Below are positions 27,339-35,536 of a DNA stretch of 64,000 bases, in pieces. This DNA comes from Deinococcus metallilatus (GTDB lineage: Bacteria > Deinococcota > Deinococci > Deinococcales > Deinococcaceae). Position 1 is the stretch's first letter. Each line of letters begins with the position of its first letter. Below the pieces are notes generated by a model that was not told where the DNA came from, did not search any database, and worked only from the letters and a program-made list of their open reading frames with translations. A program made the translations under genes and the position numbers. The stretch covers positions 151,501-215,500 of the forward strand of contig NZ_CP038510.1 in assembly GCF_004758605.1 (NCBI RefSeq), read 5' to 3'.

Positions 27339-29408
27339 TCAGCGTGTGGCGATCCGCACGTCGTCGAGCCGAAGCCAGGTGTCCGCGCCCGCACCGTGGA
27401 AGCCGCCGAAGACGGTCAGGGTGCTGTTCGTCCCCGAATTGAAATCGACGGTGAGGAGCGTGTAGCCCGGCAGTCCCGCGAAACTGGTTTCGGCCAGAGG
27501 CGTGCTGCCCGTACCTGCCCGTACCCCGAAGTACCCCCCCGTCAGATTGGCCGAGGTCTGCACCCAGCCGGTCAGGCGGTAGTTGGTGCCCGGCGTGACG
27601 GGGATCACCTGGGTGATCGCGTTCCAGTCCGCGCTGCTGGTGTGAATCCAGGCGTTGTTGGCCCCGCTGTGGGCGAAGCCCGCGCCCCGGTCCACGCCCT
27701 TGCTGCCGCTCCCCTCGCTGCCCCAGGGCGCGCCGAGGGCGGAACCGGTCTGTTCTTCAAAGCCCTGGTCGGCCACCGCGCGGTGATAGACGCCCAGTTC
27801 CGCGATGGAGGTGAAGGTCCGGCTGCCCCCGGGCGTCCCGATGATCCGCACCCCGTCGGCGCTCACCGGCGTGAAGCGCAGGGTATACGTCTTATTGGGA
27901 CCCGCCGCGCCGCTGTAGGGATAGGGCGGCGTGATACTTACTCCCGCAGCGTTCACCCACACGCCGTTCTGGCGCACCTGCACTCCCAGATTGCCCGAGA
28001 ACCAGCCGCCGTCGCTGAACATCTGGCCGGTCGTGTAGCGTACCTCGCTGACGGTGTAGGGCTGCGGCCAGACGTAGCCCCACCAGCTCTGGGTCTTGTT
28101 CTCGTCGTTCCAGTCGTCCTCGCTCTGATTCAGCACGCCGTCGTTGTAAAAGGCCACGTTCCCGAAATGGGCCACCCGCTCGACGGGCCGGGTGCCCGCG
28201 CCATTCATCGCCAGGTTCAGGGCGTCGTCGCGGGGATTGCTGGCGGTCCCGCCTTTGGCAGGTTCCACAAAGAAACGCCGCAACGAGTAGTCGTAGACGG
28301 AGGTTCCGCCGCCCCCGCAGGAACACACGTTGGACTGGAGCCACAGACTCTTGCCGTCCGCGCTGATGAACTTGGACGGGACGGTGGTGGCGTAGCCGCC
28401 GTGCTTGGTCTGGGTCCAGGGGTAGCCCCCGAAGTCCCTGGTCATGAAGAGCGTCCAGGGTCCCCAGGGCGTGGGCGACTCGTAGAACTCGAAGGTGTAC
28501 TCGGTCCAGGAGGTGTAGAGGTAGCGGTTCAGCGGCTTGTCGAACACCACACCGCCCTGGCTGATGACGCTGAGGTTGTGGGCGTTGCCGGAATAGAGGG
28601 CCGGGTAGATGCGCCGGTCGTCATGCAGCACGCTCACGCGGGCATTGATGTCGGGAGTCCAGACGGGCGCGCCGCCGCTCTGCCCGGCATAGAACTGCCA
28701 GGCGCTGCGGGTCAGCACCTGCGTGGCGGGCACACGCGCCAGGTACAGGTCCACCGGGTCGGGCACCCGGTCATTGAAGGAATCGCGCCAGTTGCCGTCC
28801 AGCCCGTAAGCATACACGTACCCGTCGGGCGAGTTGACGTTGTTCTGCCCGTAGTCGAGGAACATGACGGTGGTGAACTTGCCGCCGCTGAACATCGGCG
28901 CGCTGCGGTTCCAGGTCCAGGTGAGGCCGTGATCGTTCGACTGCGCGACGGTGGCGTTGGGGGCGTCGTTGAAATCGAGGTTCAGGTCCTGCACCGCCAG
29001 GAAGAGCTTCCCTCCCGCGCAGGCCATCCCGGTGGGCTTGCGGTTGTAACTGCTGCCCCCCCAGACCTGCCCCAGCGCGTTGCCGCTGGCAAGGGCCGTC
29101 CCGCTCAGGTTGGGTGGGGTGCCCGTGACGCGGCTGAGCACGATGTCGCTGGCCGTGCTGCCGAAGCCCTTGCCGTCACCGTTGGCGGCATACAGGTTCC
29201 CGTCGTCCGACCAGCACGAGGGCCACAGGTCGCCGTCGCTGGCGCTGCTGGCCGAGTGGGCGGATTCCACGAACGCCGTGCCGATCCAGGTGCTGGCCGC
29301 CGGGCTGCCCTGGGCATGGAGGACACCTTTGGGCGTTTGACCCGTGGGGGCCGCGCAGCCGCCGAGCGCCGCGCCGACCACCAGCAGGATAAGGAAGTTC
29401 CTTGGCAT
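27339..29408 (-). CDS. Secreted DUF4185-like lipoprotein with C-terminal carbohydrate-binding domain
   Basis: 689 residues from MPRNFLILLVVGAALGGCAAP, a lipobox (LGGC) signal. Residues ~35-430 show propeller-type repeats (DGDLWPSCWSDDGNLYAANGDG, DHGLTWTWNRSAPMF, GPWTLFMTRDFGGYPW) resembling DUF4185 proteins, where the family includes GH183 endo-D-arabinanases. Next comes a jelly-roll-like stretch, then a CBM4/9-type domain at ~545-689 (TNYRLTGWVQTSANLTGGYFGVR, ending WLRLDDVRIATR). The likely job is to bind and cut a polysaccharide at the cell surface. It is 53 bp upstream of the FGGY kinase. The family assignment is weaker than for the gene at 32357. Confidence 0.65.
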   Translation of the reverse strand: MPRNFLILLVVGAALGGCAAPTGQTPKGVLHAQGSPAASTWIGTAFVESAHSASSASDGDLWPSCWSDDGNLYAANGDGKGFGSTASDIVLSRVTGTPPNLSGTALASGNALGQVWGGSSYNRKPTGMACAGGKLFLAVQDLNLDFNDAPNATVAQSNDHGLTWTWNRSAPMFSGGKFTTVMFLDYGQNNVNSPDGYVYAYGLDGNWRDSFNDRVPDPVDLYLARVPATQVLTRSAWQFYAGQSGGAPVWTPDINARVSVLHDDRRIYPALYSGNAHNLSVISQGGVVFDKPLNRYLYTSWTEYTFEFYESPTPWGPWTLFMTRDFGGYPWTQTKHGGYATTVPSKFISADGKSLWLQSNVCSCGGGGTSVYDYSLRRFFVEPAKGGTASNPRDDALNLAMNGAGTRPVERVAHFGNVAFYNDGVLNQSEDDWNDENKTQSWWGYVWPQPYTVSEVRYTTGQMFSDGGWFSGNLGVQVRQNGVWVNAAGVSITPPYPYSGAAGPNKTYTLRFTPVSADGVRIIGTPGGSRTFTSIAELGVYHRAVADQGFEEQTGSALGAPWGSEGSGSKGVDRGAGFAHSGANNAWIHTSSADWNAITQVIPVTPGTNYRLTGWVQTSANLTGGYFGVRAGTGSTPLAETSFAGLPGYTLLTVDFNSGTNSTLTVFGGFHGAGADTWLRLDDVRIATR

Positions 29409-29452
29409 CCCTGCTCCTCTCCACCTCACGCCTGTGCGGCGTGGGTCGTGCC

Positions 29453-31099
29453 TCAAGCGTGGGCAGTGGTGATACTGACCGGTTGGGGTTCGTCCTGCGG
29501 CGCAGTCTCCGTCCCGACGCCGCACAGGTTGACCCGCATGCCCAGGGCGTCGAAGAAAGCCGCTTTCACCTCCAGCGCCCGCTGCGCCGCCGCCCGGTCA
29601 GGGGCATAGGCGACCTGGATATGGTTGGCCTGGTGCTTCGCCATCATCTGATCGCGGGTCACGCCGTCCAGCACGGCGTTCATCATCGGCCACTGGGGAT
29701 TGGTCAGCGACCAGCGCCGCCGCACTTCCTCTTCCGGCAACTCGACCGCGCGGCCCAGCCCCAGGTCCACCTGCAAGGCGCCGCCTTCGATATACACCCG
29801 CGACCACACGATCTCGCCCGGCTTGCCGACCCCCTTCAGGGTGCCGCCGCCCTGCGCGAAGAACATCGGCGGCTGGCGCTCGCTGGTCGCGTCCGCGTAG
29901 CCCTGCGCGAAGTGCGAGGCGGGGGCCGCGCCGGAGATCATGAAGAGCCATACGAACTGGTCCCCGAAGTCTTCGCCCCAGCGCAGGTCGTGCAGGGTGG
30001 TGGAGGGGTCCAGGTTCAGCGCCTGCCAGACGCGGTGGGTGACCAGGGCGTCCAGCGCCGCCCCCTCGTCCACCTCGTTGAAGTGGGGGAGGGCTTGCCC
30101 GGCGTACAGCTCCTCGCCGGTGTCCGCGTGGTAGACCGGGGGCCGGTCGGGGTTGTTCAGCAGGCCTTCCGCCAGATCGCTGGCGGCCACCAGGTCCTTG
30201 AGGCCCTGCTGGTACTGGATACCGACGGCGTCGCAGCCGAAGCGGTGGGCGATCCGCACGGCGGCGATATACATCTTCAGTTGCTCCAGGGTCTGCTCAC
30301 GGGTGAGCTGGGTGGCCGGGTCCGTCCCCCAGTCGAAGGTCATGCCGCGCTCAAGCAGCCACGCCAGCGCGCGTTCGGCTTCCTGATCGGCCACCCGCCG
30401 CATCTCGGCGTACAGGGCGGACTGGCTGAGGCGCTCCTTGTACACCCCCAGCGGATTCAGCATCTCGTCGTCGATGATGGCGTTGTACATGCCCATGCAG
30501 CCCTCGTCGAAGACCCCCAGGATGGCCTTGTCGCGCCGCAGGTCGTGGGCGAGTTGCTGGCCGAGTTGCCTGTTGTCGGCGCTCAGCGCACCTCCGTCGA
30601 GCGGCTGAACGTGGCTGAGGTCGTGCGTGACCCGCCCCGTCTGCACCCACTCCTGAAGTTTCCCGGTGAAGGCGTCGTCCTCGAAATCGCGGCTCCAGAG
30701 GCTGCTGTAGGTCACACCCGCTTTGGTCAGGCTGCCATTCAGGTTCAGCAGGCCCACCAGGCCGGGCCATTCGCCGCTCCAGTTGGCGACGGTCAGGATG
30801 GGGCCTTGATGGTCGCGCAGCCCCGCCAGGACATGATGACTGTATTGCCAGACGGCCTCCGCGACGATCACCGGCGCGCCTTGCGGAATCTCCCGGAACA
30901 CGTCCATGCCCATGCGCTGCGAGTCGATAAACCCGTGGCCTGCCGCCGCGTCGTAGGGATGGGCGCGCGTCACCTGCACACCGAGCTTGCCCAGGGCGTC
31001 CGTCAGTTGCCCCTCCATCTGCGCCTGGGCGGGCCAGCACTGCCGGTTCGCCGCTGGCCGCAGGTCCCCACTCGCCACCAGATATGCCTGCTTAATCAT
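29453..31099 (-). CDS. L-fucose/D-arabinose isomerase-like protein
   Basis: 548 residues, similar in size to FucI (~590). The N-terminal half has alternating strands and helices (VIVAEAVWQYSHH, GPILTVANWSGEWPGLVGLLNL) as in the fucose/arabinose isomerase fold. Candidate metal ligands are in FDEGCMGMYN (~200), FNEVDEG (~345) and the KHQANHIQVAY stretch near 505, where FucI carries its C-terminal metal His. Enzymes of this type convert L-fucose or D-arabinose to the ketose. With an FGGY kinase in the operon the pair would yield D-ribulose-5-phosphate. Sequence is divergent, so substrate and even activity need proof. Confidence 0.65.
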   Translation of the reverse strand: MIKQAYLVASGDLRPAANRQCWPAQAQMEGQLTDALGKLGVQVTRAHPYDAAAGHGFIDSQRMGMDVFREIPQGAPVIVAEAVWQYSHHVLAGLRDHQGPILTVANWSGEWPGLVGLLNLNGSLTKAGVTYSSLWSRDFEDDAFTGKLQEWVQTGRVTHDLSHVQPLDGGALSADNRQLGQQLAHDLRRDKAILGVFDEGCMGMYNAIIDDEMLNPLGVYKERLSQSALYAEMRRVADQEAERALAWLLERGMTFDWGTDPATQLTREQTLEQLKMYIAAVRIAHRFGCDAVGIQYQQGLKDLVAASDLAEGLLNNPDRPPVYHADTGEELYAGQALPHFNEVDEGAALDALVTHRVWQALNLDPSTTLHDLRWGEDFGDQFVWLFMISGAAPASHFAQGYADATSERQPPMFFAQGGGTLKGVGKPGEIVWSRVYIEGGALQVDLGLGRAVELPEEEVRRRWSLTNPQWPMMNAVLDGVTRDQMMAKHQANHIQVAYAPDRAAAQRALEVKAAFFDALGMRVNLCGVGTETAPQDEPQPVSITTAHA

Positions 31100-31130
31100 A
31101 AAAACCCTCCGAGGAGAACGGGCGGCACGT

Positions 31131-32360
31131 TCAGCCCTCTCCTCCCGGCGTCCGGGGCACCTCGCGCGGCTCCCAGATATTGCGGTAGACGGGCAGACGG
31201 CCAGCGGCGCGCGGCAGTTCGGGGAAAGGCGCGTGCGGCTCCGTCTGATACCAGAAGGCGGTGGTGGCGATCTCGTCCGCGCGGCGGTTGGCGTGACCGT
31301 GTTCGATGGTCACGCGGATACGCTTCTGAAAGATCACCGGGTCCTCGATGTGAAAGCGGTACACCGTCACCGGCGCGGCCCAGTTCTCCCCGCCCCCCGC
31401 GATGATGCCGTGGTAGGGCGCGTTGTATTCCTGATTGGGGCACCACGCGGTGTTGAAGTAGTCCTCGGTGCCGGTGCCGTGCAGCGTGGGCGGCCAGGCA
31501 TCGTTGGCGCCCGGACTCGACTCGGGGCGGGGTTCGATGACGGGAAGGCCAGCCTGTTCGGGAAAATCGACCTTGCGCCCCGCGTCTGGCGCGCTGATGC
31601 CCGGCTCGCCGTCCACGAAGATCATGTCGTCCCCCTCGCCGTACCAGTCCCAGGTCGGCGAGCGCCGCAGCGAGTACACCGAGAACAGGCAGCCCACGTA
31701 ATGCCCATGCCCCTCGGCCTCCAGAATGGTGTAATTGCGCGCCCCGTCGGTGTTCACGCCGCCGAACAGGTACTGCTCGTCCGTCATGTCGTCCTGCGGC
31801 TCACCCTGCGGAATGGTGCGCCGCCACTGGGCGTGGAAGCGGCCCAAACCGTCTTCGAGCCGGTCGTGCAGTTCGAGATCGATGTAGTAGTAAAACAGCA
31901 CCTCGTCCTCGCACTCGCTCTCCAGCGTGACGCGCATCCCGTCCGAGAACGGCATGGGGAAGTAGCAGTTGAAGGCCTTGCCGTCCTGCGGGCTGGTCTG
32001 GAGCGGCAGGCTGGCGTAATTGGCGGTGCGCCCGTGGCCCATGCCGAAGAAGTCCCCGAGTGGCACCTCGATGCTGGGCGTGTCCTCGCCGTCCCAGTAG
32101 GCGCGCAGGGTCAGCTTGCGCAGAGAGTTGGGACTCTGGCAGGCGACGGTACACCAGATATGCGTGACGATGCCCGCGCCGTCCAGTTCGGCCAGGGTGA
32201 CGGTTTCGCCGGGCTGAAGGTGCAGCCGGTCGTCGTTACCCCCCGTGCGGTCAAAGCTGGAAAAGCGGCGGGGCCGGGCGTCGCGCAGCTTCATCAGGCC
32301 ACGCAGCGGGGAAAGGCCGGTCTGTTGGGTCATCCAGTACACCTCATCGAGAAAAATCAT
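31131..32360 (-). CDS. DUF2961 / glycoside hydrolase family 172 protein (candidate D-arabinofuranosidase)
   Basis: 409 residues from ATG 32360, whose ATG overlaps the DUF4185 stop (ATGA). ATG 32333 has the better ribosome site (GAGGTG). Family signatures are RRFSSFDRTGGNDDRLHL near the start, the IVTHIWCTVACQ strand, SIEVPLGDFFGMGHG, and LHGTGTEDYFNTAWC, where the acidic residues are candidate catalysts. There is no signal peptide, so it probably acts on imported oligosaccharides. GH172 members characterised so far cleave alpha-D-arabinofuranosyl or fructofuranosyl linkages. Confidence 0.87.
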   Translation of the reverse strand: MIFLDEVYWMTQQTGLSPLRGLMKLRDARPRRFSSFDRTGGNDDRLHLQPGETVTLAELDGAGIVTHIWCTVACQSPNSLRKLTLRAYWDGEDTPSIEVPLGDFFGMGHGRTANYASLPLQTSPQDGKAFNCYFPMPFSDGMRVTLESECEDEVLFYYYIDLELHDRLEDGLGRFHAQWRRTIPQGEPQDDMTDEQYLFGGVNTDGARNYTILEAEGHGHYVGCLFSVYSLRRSPTWDWYGEGDDMIFVDGEPGISAPDAGRKVDFPEQAGLPVIEPRPESSPGANDAWPPTLHGTGTEDYFNTAWCPNQEYNAPYHGIIAGGGENWAAPVTVYRFHIEDPVIFQKRIRVTIEHGHANRRADEIATTAFWYQTEPHAPFPELPRAAGRLPVYRNIWEPREVPRTPGGEG

Positions 32361-33469
32361 TTGCTCAGGTCGGCGCGCATCAGGAACGTGTTGTACGGCC
32401 CGAAGCGCGACATCACGAAGTACATGGTCTGCCCGTTCCCCCGCAGCATGGCGGCGGTGGTAAAGGCCCCGTACAGTTGCGGGTAGTCGCTGGCCGTCGC
32501 CAGCACGCGCGGCTCGCTCCACGGTCCCCAGGGCTGCTCCGCCTGCCGCAGTTCCAGCGAGGCGGTCTGCTCGTTGAGGTAGCTGTAGGTCCAGCGGCCC
32601 AGGTAAGCGTTCCAGACCAGCGAGGCTTCCCCCACCGGACCGGGCACCACGTCCACGGCCTTCAGGGGGTTCTTGTCCCACAACGCCGCACCGTCCGCCG
32701 CCCGGCCCGCGAAGTATTCCCAGGTCGAGACGTCGCTGAGGGTCGCCGGTTTCACCCGCGCCAGTTGCGCATCCCCGAAACGTCCGCAGGGGGTGCCCAG
32801 CGCGTAGACGTAGGTGCCGCCCGCGTTGCCCCCGCCCGCGTCGCCACTCAGCGCCAGCATGTTGAAGTTGCTCCCCTGCTCGCCGACGTGCCCGCCCATC
32901 GGCTGCCAGGTCTTGCCCGCGTCGCTGGAAGTCACGAACTGCGAGAAGTTGCACTCCCAGACGCCCCCCTGCGCCGCGAAGCCGTGGACGGACATGTAAT
33001 GCAGGTAGAGCGTGCCCCCGAGGCCGATCATGGAGGTCGGAATCTTGGTCTGCTCGCCGGTGAAGGGGGCCTGGTGCGCACCCTCGATCACGGCGACGGC
33101 CCGTCCGTCCGGCCCGGTATGCCAGCCGGTCCAGCTCAGGCCGTCGGAAAGATCGGCGTCCGTGCTGAAGCCGAGGACGTTCGAGCGCCAGTTCGGCCCG
33201 AAAGGCTTGCAGATGTCGCCGTTGTACCCGAAGGTGTCCCCGAAGGCCAGGTACAGCGTGCCGTTCAGGCTGGCGGGAATCCCCAGGTCGGTGCCGCAGA
33301 TGTCCACCGCCTTGGTGGGCGTGGTGGCGTCCGGGCCGGTGAGCGGGGCCACCTGCCGCACCGTCAGGGTCTTGATGACGTCGACCGTGTTGGCGGGCGC
33401 CGGGTTCCCCTTCTGCGCGCAGGCGGCGGTGAGAACGAGGGTCAGGGCCACCAGGAAGCCGCGTCGCAT
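32357..33469 (-). CDS. Secreted DUF4185-domain lipoprotein (GH183-like)
   Basis: 370 residues from ATG 33469, chosen over GTG 33475 because GGAG is 10 nt upstream. Signal peptide with lipobox LTAAC at residue ~17. The DUF4185 fold is evident: DICGTDLGIPASLNGTLYLAFGDTFG, a Trp-rich blade, TSMIGLGGTLYLHYMSVHGF, SSDAGKTWQPMGG, and GEASLVWNAYLGRWTYSYLN. DUF4185 includes endo-acting D-arabinanases (GH183). It is coupled to the GH172 gene by start/stop overlap, consistent with extracellular endo- and intracellular exo-steps on one polymer. Confidence 0.82.
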   Translation of the reverse strand: MRRGFLVALTLVLTAACAQKGNPAPANTVDVIKTLTVRQVAPLTGPDATTPTKAVDICGTDLGIPASLNGTLYLAFGDTFGYNGDICKPFGPNWRSNVLGFSTDADLSDGLSWTGWHTGPDGRAVAVIEGAHQAPFTGEQTKIPTSMIGLGGTLYLHYMSVHGFAAQGGVWECNFSQFVTSSDAGKTWQPMGGHVGEQGSNFNMLALSGDAGGGNAGGTYVYALGTPCGRFGDAQLARVKPATLSDVSTWEYFAGRAADGAALWDKNPLKAVDVVPGPVGEASLVWNAYLGRWTYSYLNEQTASLELRQAEQPWGPWSEPRVLATASDYPQLYGAFTTAAMLRGNGQTMYFVMSRFGPYNTFLMRADLSK

Positions 33470-33497
33470 GTTCACCGGACTCCTTTCCTTTGGGCCG

Positions 33498-34370
33498 TCA
33501 CTTCAGGCCCGAGAGCTTGATGCCCTCGATCAGGTAGCGTTGCAGGAACAGGTACAGCAGCAGGCCCGGCAGCGCCGCGACCGTCGCGCCCGCCATGATG
33601 AGCTGCCAGGAGGTCGAGTGTTCGCCCGAAAAGGCGGCCAGGGCCACCTGCGTCACGCGCATATTGGGGTTCTGCGTGACGATCAGGGGCCACAGATAGG
33701 CGTTCCAGTTCGCCAGGAAGAAGAAGGTGGCGAGCGTCGCCAGGATCGGCTGGCTCATGGGCAGCGCGATGCGCCAGAAAATACCGGCGGGCGTCGCGCC
33801 GTCCAGGCGGGCCGCCTCCTCCAGCTCCACCGGCAGGCCCAGGTAGAACTGCCGCAGCAAGAAGATGCCGAAGGCGTTGGGGATGGCGGGGATAATCAGC
33901 GCCCAGTAGGTGTCCAGCCAGCCGAGCGACTTCACCAGGATGAAGGTCGGGATCAGCGTCACCGAGAAGGGGATCATCAAGGTGGCGACGATGCCGAGAA
34001 AGAGGGCGTCGCGGCCCCGGAACTTCAGCCGCGCGAGGGCGTAGGCGGCCATCGAGTGAAACAGCAGCGCCACCACCGTCACGCTGGTCGCCACGAAGAA
34101 GGTGTTGAGGATGTAGCGCCCGAAGGGCACCGTCGTGAACACTTCCACGTAGTTGTGCCACGCGAAGTGGTGCGGCAGGAAGGTCGGCGGGTAGGCCACC
34201 ACCTCGTCGGCGCTCTTCAAGGAGCCGAGAATCATCCACACCAGCGGAATCAGGGTCAGCAGCGCCACCAGCAGGCACAGCAGGTACACCAGGGCGGTGC
34301 CCAGCCAGCGGCCCGGCGAGCGAACGTGCCTGTGTGGCCGGGTCACGGGCAGGGGATAGCTGCGCTGCAT
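33498..34370 (-). CDS. Carbohydrate ABC transporter permease, MalG-like (importer B)
   Basis: 290 residues, six predicted helices. The cytoplasmic EAA loop EEAARLDGATPAGIFWRIALPMSQP lies near 195, and the family C terminus ends EGIKLSGLK. The start shares one base with the stop of the MalF-like gene (TGATG). Together with that gene and the binding protein at 35537 it makes the second of two sugar importers in this locus. Confidence 0.92.
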   Translation of the reverse strand: MQRSYPLPVTRPHRHVRSPGRWLGTALVYLLCLLVALLTLIPLVWMILGSLKSADEVVAYPPTFLPHHFAWHNYVEVFTTVPFGRYILNTFFVATSVTVVALLFHSMAAYALARLKFRGRDALFLGIVATLMIPFSVTLIPTFILVKSLGWLDTYWALIIPAIPNAFGIFLLRQFYLGLPVELEEAARLDGATPAGIFWRIALPMSQPILATLATFFFLANWNAYLWPLIVTQNPNMRVTQVALAAFSGEHSTSWQLIMAGATVAALPGLLLYLFLQRYLIEGIKLSGLK

Positions 34371-35281
34371 CAGTCCTCCTTCCGCACCAGCCAGAACTGC
34401 GCCAGGCTGACCACGAAGATGACCAAAAACAGCGCGAAGGCGATGGCGCTGGCGTACCCCAGGCTGAGGTACTGGAAGGCCTGTTTGTAGATGTAGATGA
34501 CCGTGACCTGCGTGGCGTCGGCGGGGCCGCCCTTGGTCATCACCCAGATTTGATCGAAGACCTGAAAGGACCCGATCAGGGTCACGACCAGCACGAAGAG
34601 ACTGGTGGGCCGCAGCAGCGGCAACGTGATGCGCCAGAAGCTCTGCCAGCCTCCCGCGCCGTCGATCCGGGCTGCCTCGTAGTACTCGCGCGGGATGTCC
34701 TGAAGCCCGGCCAGGAAGATCGTCATGTAGTAGCCCATGTTGATCCAGACGCTCACCACGATGATGGCGGGCAGGGCCAGGTTCACGTCCCCCAGCCAGG
34801 CGCGTGGCGGCAGGTGGACGAGCGACAGCGCGTAGTTCAGCAGCCCCACCTGTTCATCGAAGATGAAGCGCCACATCAGCCCGGTCACCACCAGGCTCAG
34901 CACCACCGGCACGAAGAAGATGGTGCGGAAGGCCCCGATCAGCGGCAGCCGCTGGTTGGCGAGCAGCGCCAGCCCCAGCGACACGGCGAAGACCAGCGGC
35001 ACGTAGATCACGGTATACAGCGCCGTGACCCGCAGCGACGACCAGAAGACTGGGTCAGCCAGCAGCCGCTGGTAATTGGCGGCCCCCACCCAGCTCGGGC
35101 TGCCCAGGGCGTTCCAGTTGGTGAAGCTGATGACCAGGGCGGCCACGATGGGCAGCACCACGAAGACCGCCAGCCCGATCACGTCCGGGGCCAGAAACAG
35201 CGCCGCGGTCCAGCGTTCACGCCGCTCACGCCGGGCCGGGCGCGCGGGGCTGCGAAGAGGTGGGGTGGCGAGGCGGGTCAT
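34370..35281 (-). CDS. Carbohydrate ABC transporter permease, MalF/UgpA-like (importer B)
   Basis: 303 residues from ATG 35281 (AAGGAG at 5 nt; a GTG two codons earlier is less well placed). A basic N-terminal tail precedes helix 1 (WTAALFLAPDVIGLAVFV). Loop EAARIDGAGGWQSFWRITLPLL docks to the ATPase. It lies 255 bp after its presumed binding-protein gene; the gap holds a repeat-like element. Confidence 0.92.
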   Translation of the reverse strand: MTRLATPPLRSPARPARRERRERWTAALFLAPDVIGLAVFVVLPIVAALVISFTNWNALGSPSWVGAANYQRLLADPVFWSSLRVTALYTVIYVPLVFAVSLGLALLANQRLPLIGAFRTIFFVPVVLSLVVTGLMWRFIFDEQVGLLNYALSLVHLPPRAWLGDVNLALPAIIVVSVWINMGYYMTIFLAGLQDIPREYYEAARIDGAGGWQSFWRITLPLLRPTSLFVLVVTLIGSFQVFDQIWVMTKGGPADATQVTVIYIYKQAFQYLSLGYASAIAFALFLVIFVVSLAQFWLVRKED

Positions 35282-35348
35282 GAACACTCCTTGGTGGGTG
35301 GGCGCGGGGGGAAGTGGAGGCGGGGGCGGGAATCCGCTCTGCGGGCCT

Positions 35349-35507
35349 GGGACTTACGCGATTCAGCAGAAGATGAAACTGTGCAGGAGGCGCTATTGCT
35401 CCTCCCCCTCGAGGGGGGAGGCCGGGAGGGGGTGAGCGGGCTGGGCCTCCCAGCGCCATTTGCTCTCAACCCCCCGCTCTTCCCGCTCAAGCTTCGTGAG
35501 AGTCCTA
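35349..35507. repeat. Probable MITE/intergenic repeat with imperfect terminal inverted repeats
   Basis: About 159 bp between binding-protein and permease genes. Ends read GGGACTTACGCG on the left and AGGACTCTCACG on the right (reversed), resembling IS-type termini in Deinococcus. An internal palindrome CCTCCCCCTCGAGGGGGGAGG-like (35401-35421, one base asymmetric) could fold tightly. No open frame. It splits importer B's transcript and may act as an mRNA stability element. Confidence 0.4.
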
Positions 35508-35536
35508 AGCCGTCCAGCCCCCGCCCCCCTCCGGCC

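Noticed and set aside
27288..29609. Open frame of 773 codons antisense to the DUF4185-like lipoprotein gene
   Set aside because: Same shadow effect; the minus strand has lipobox, domains and gene order in its favour.
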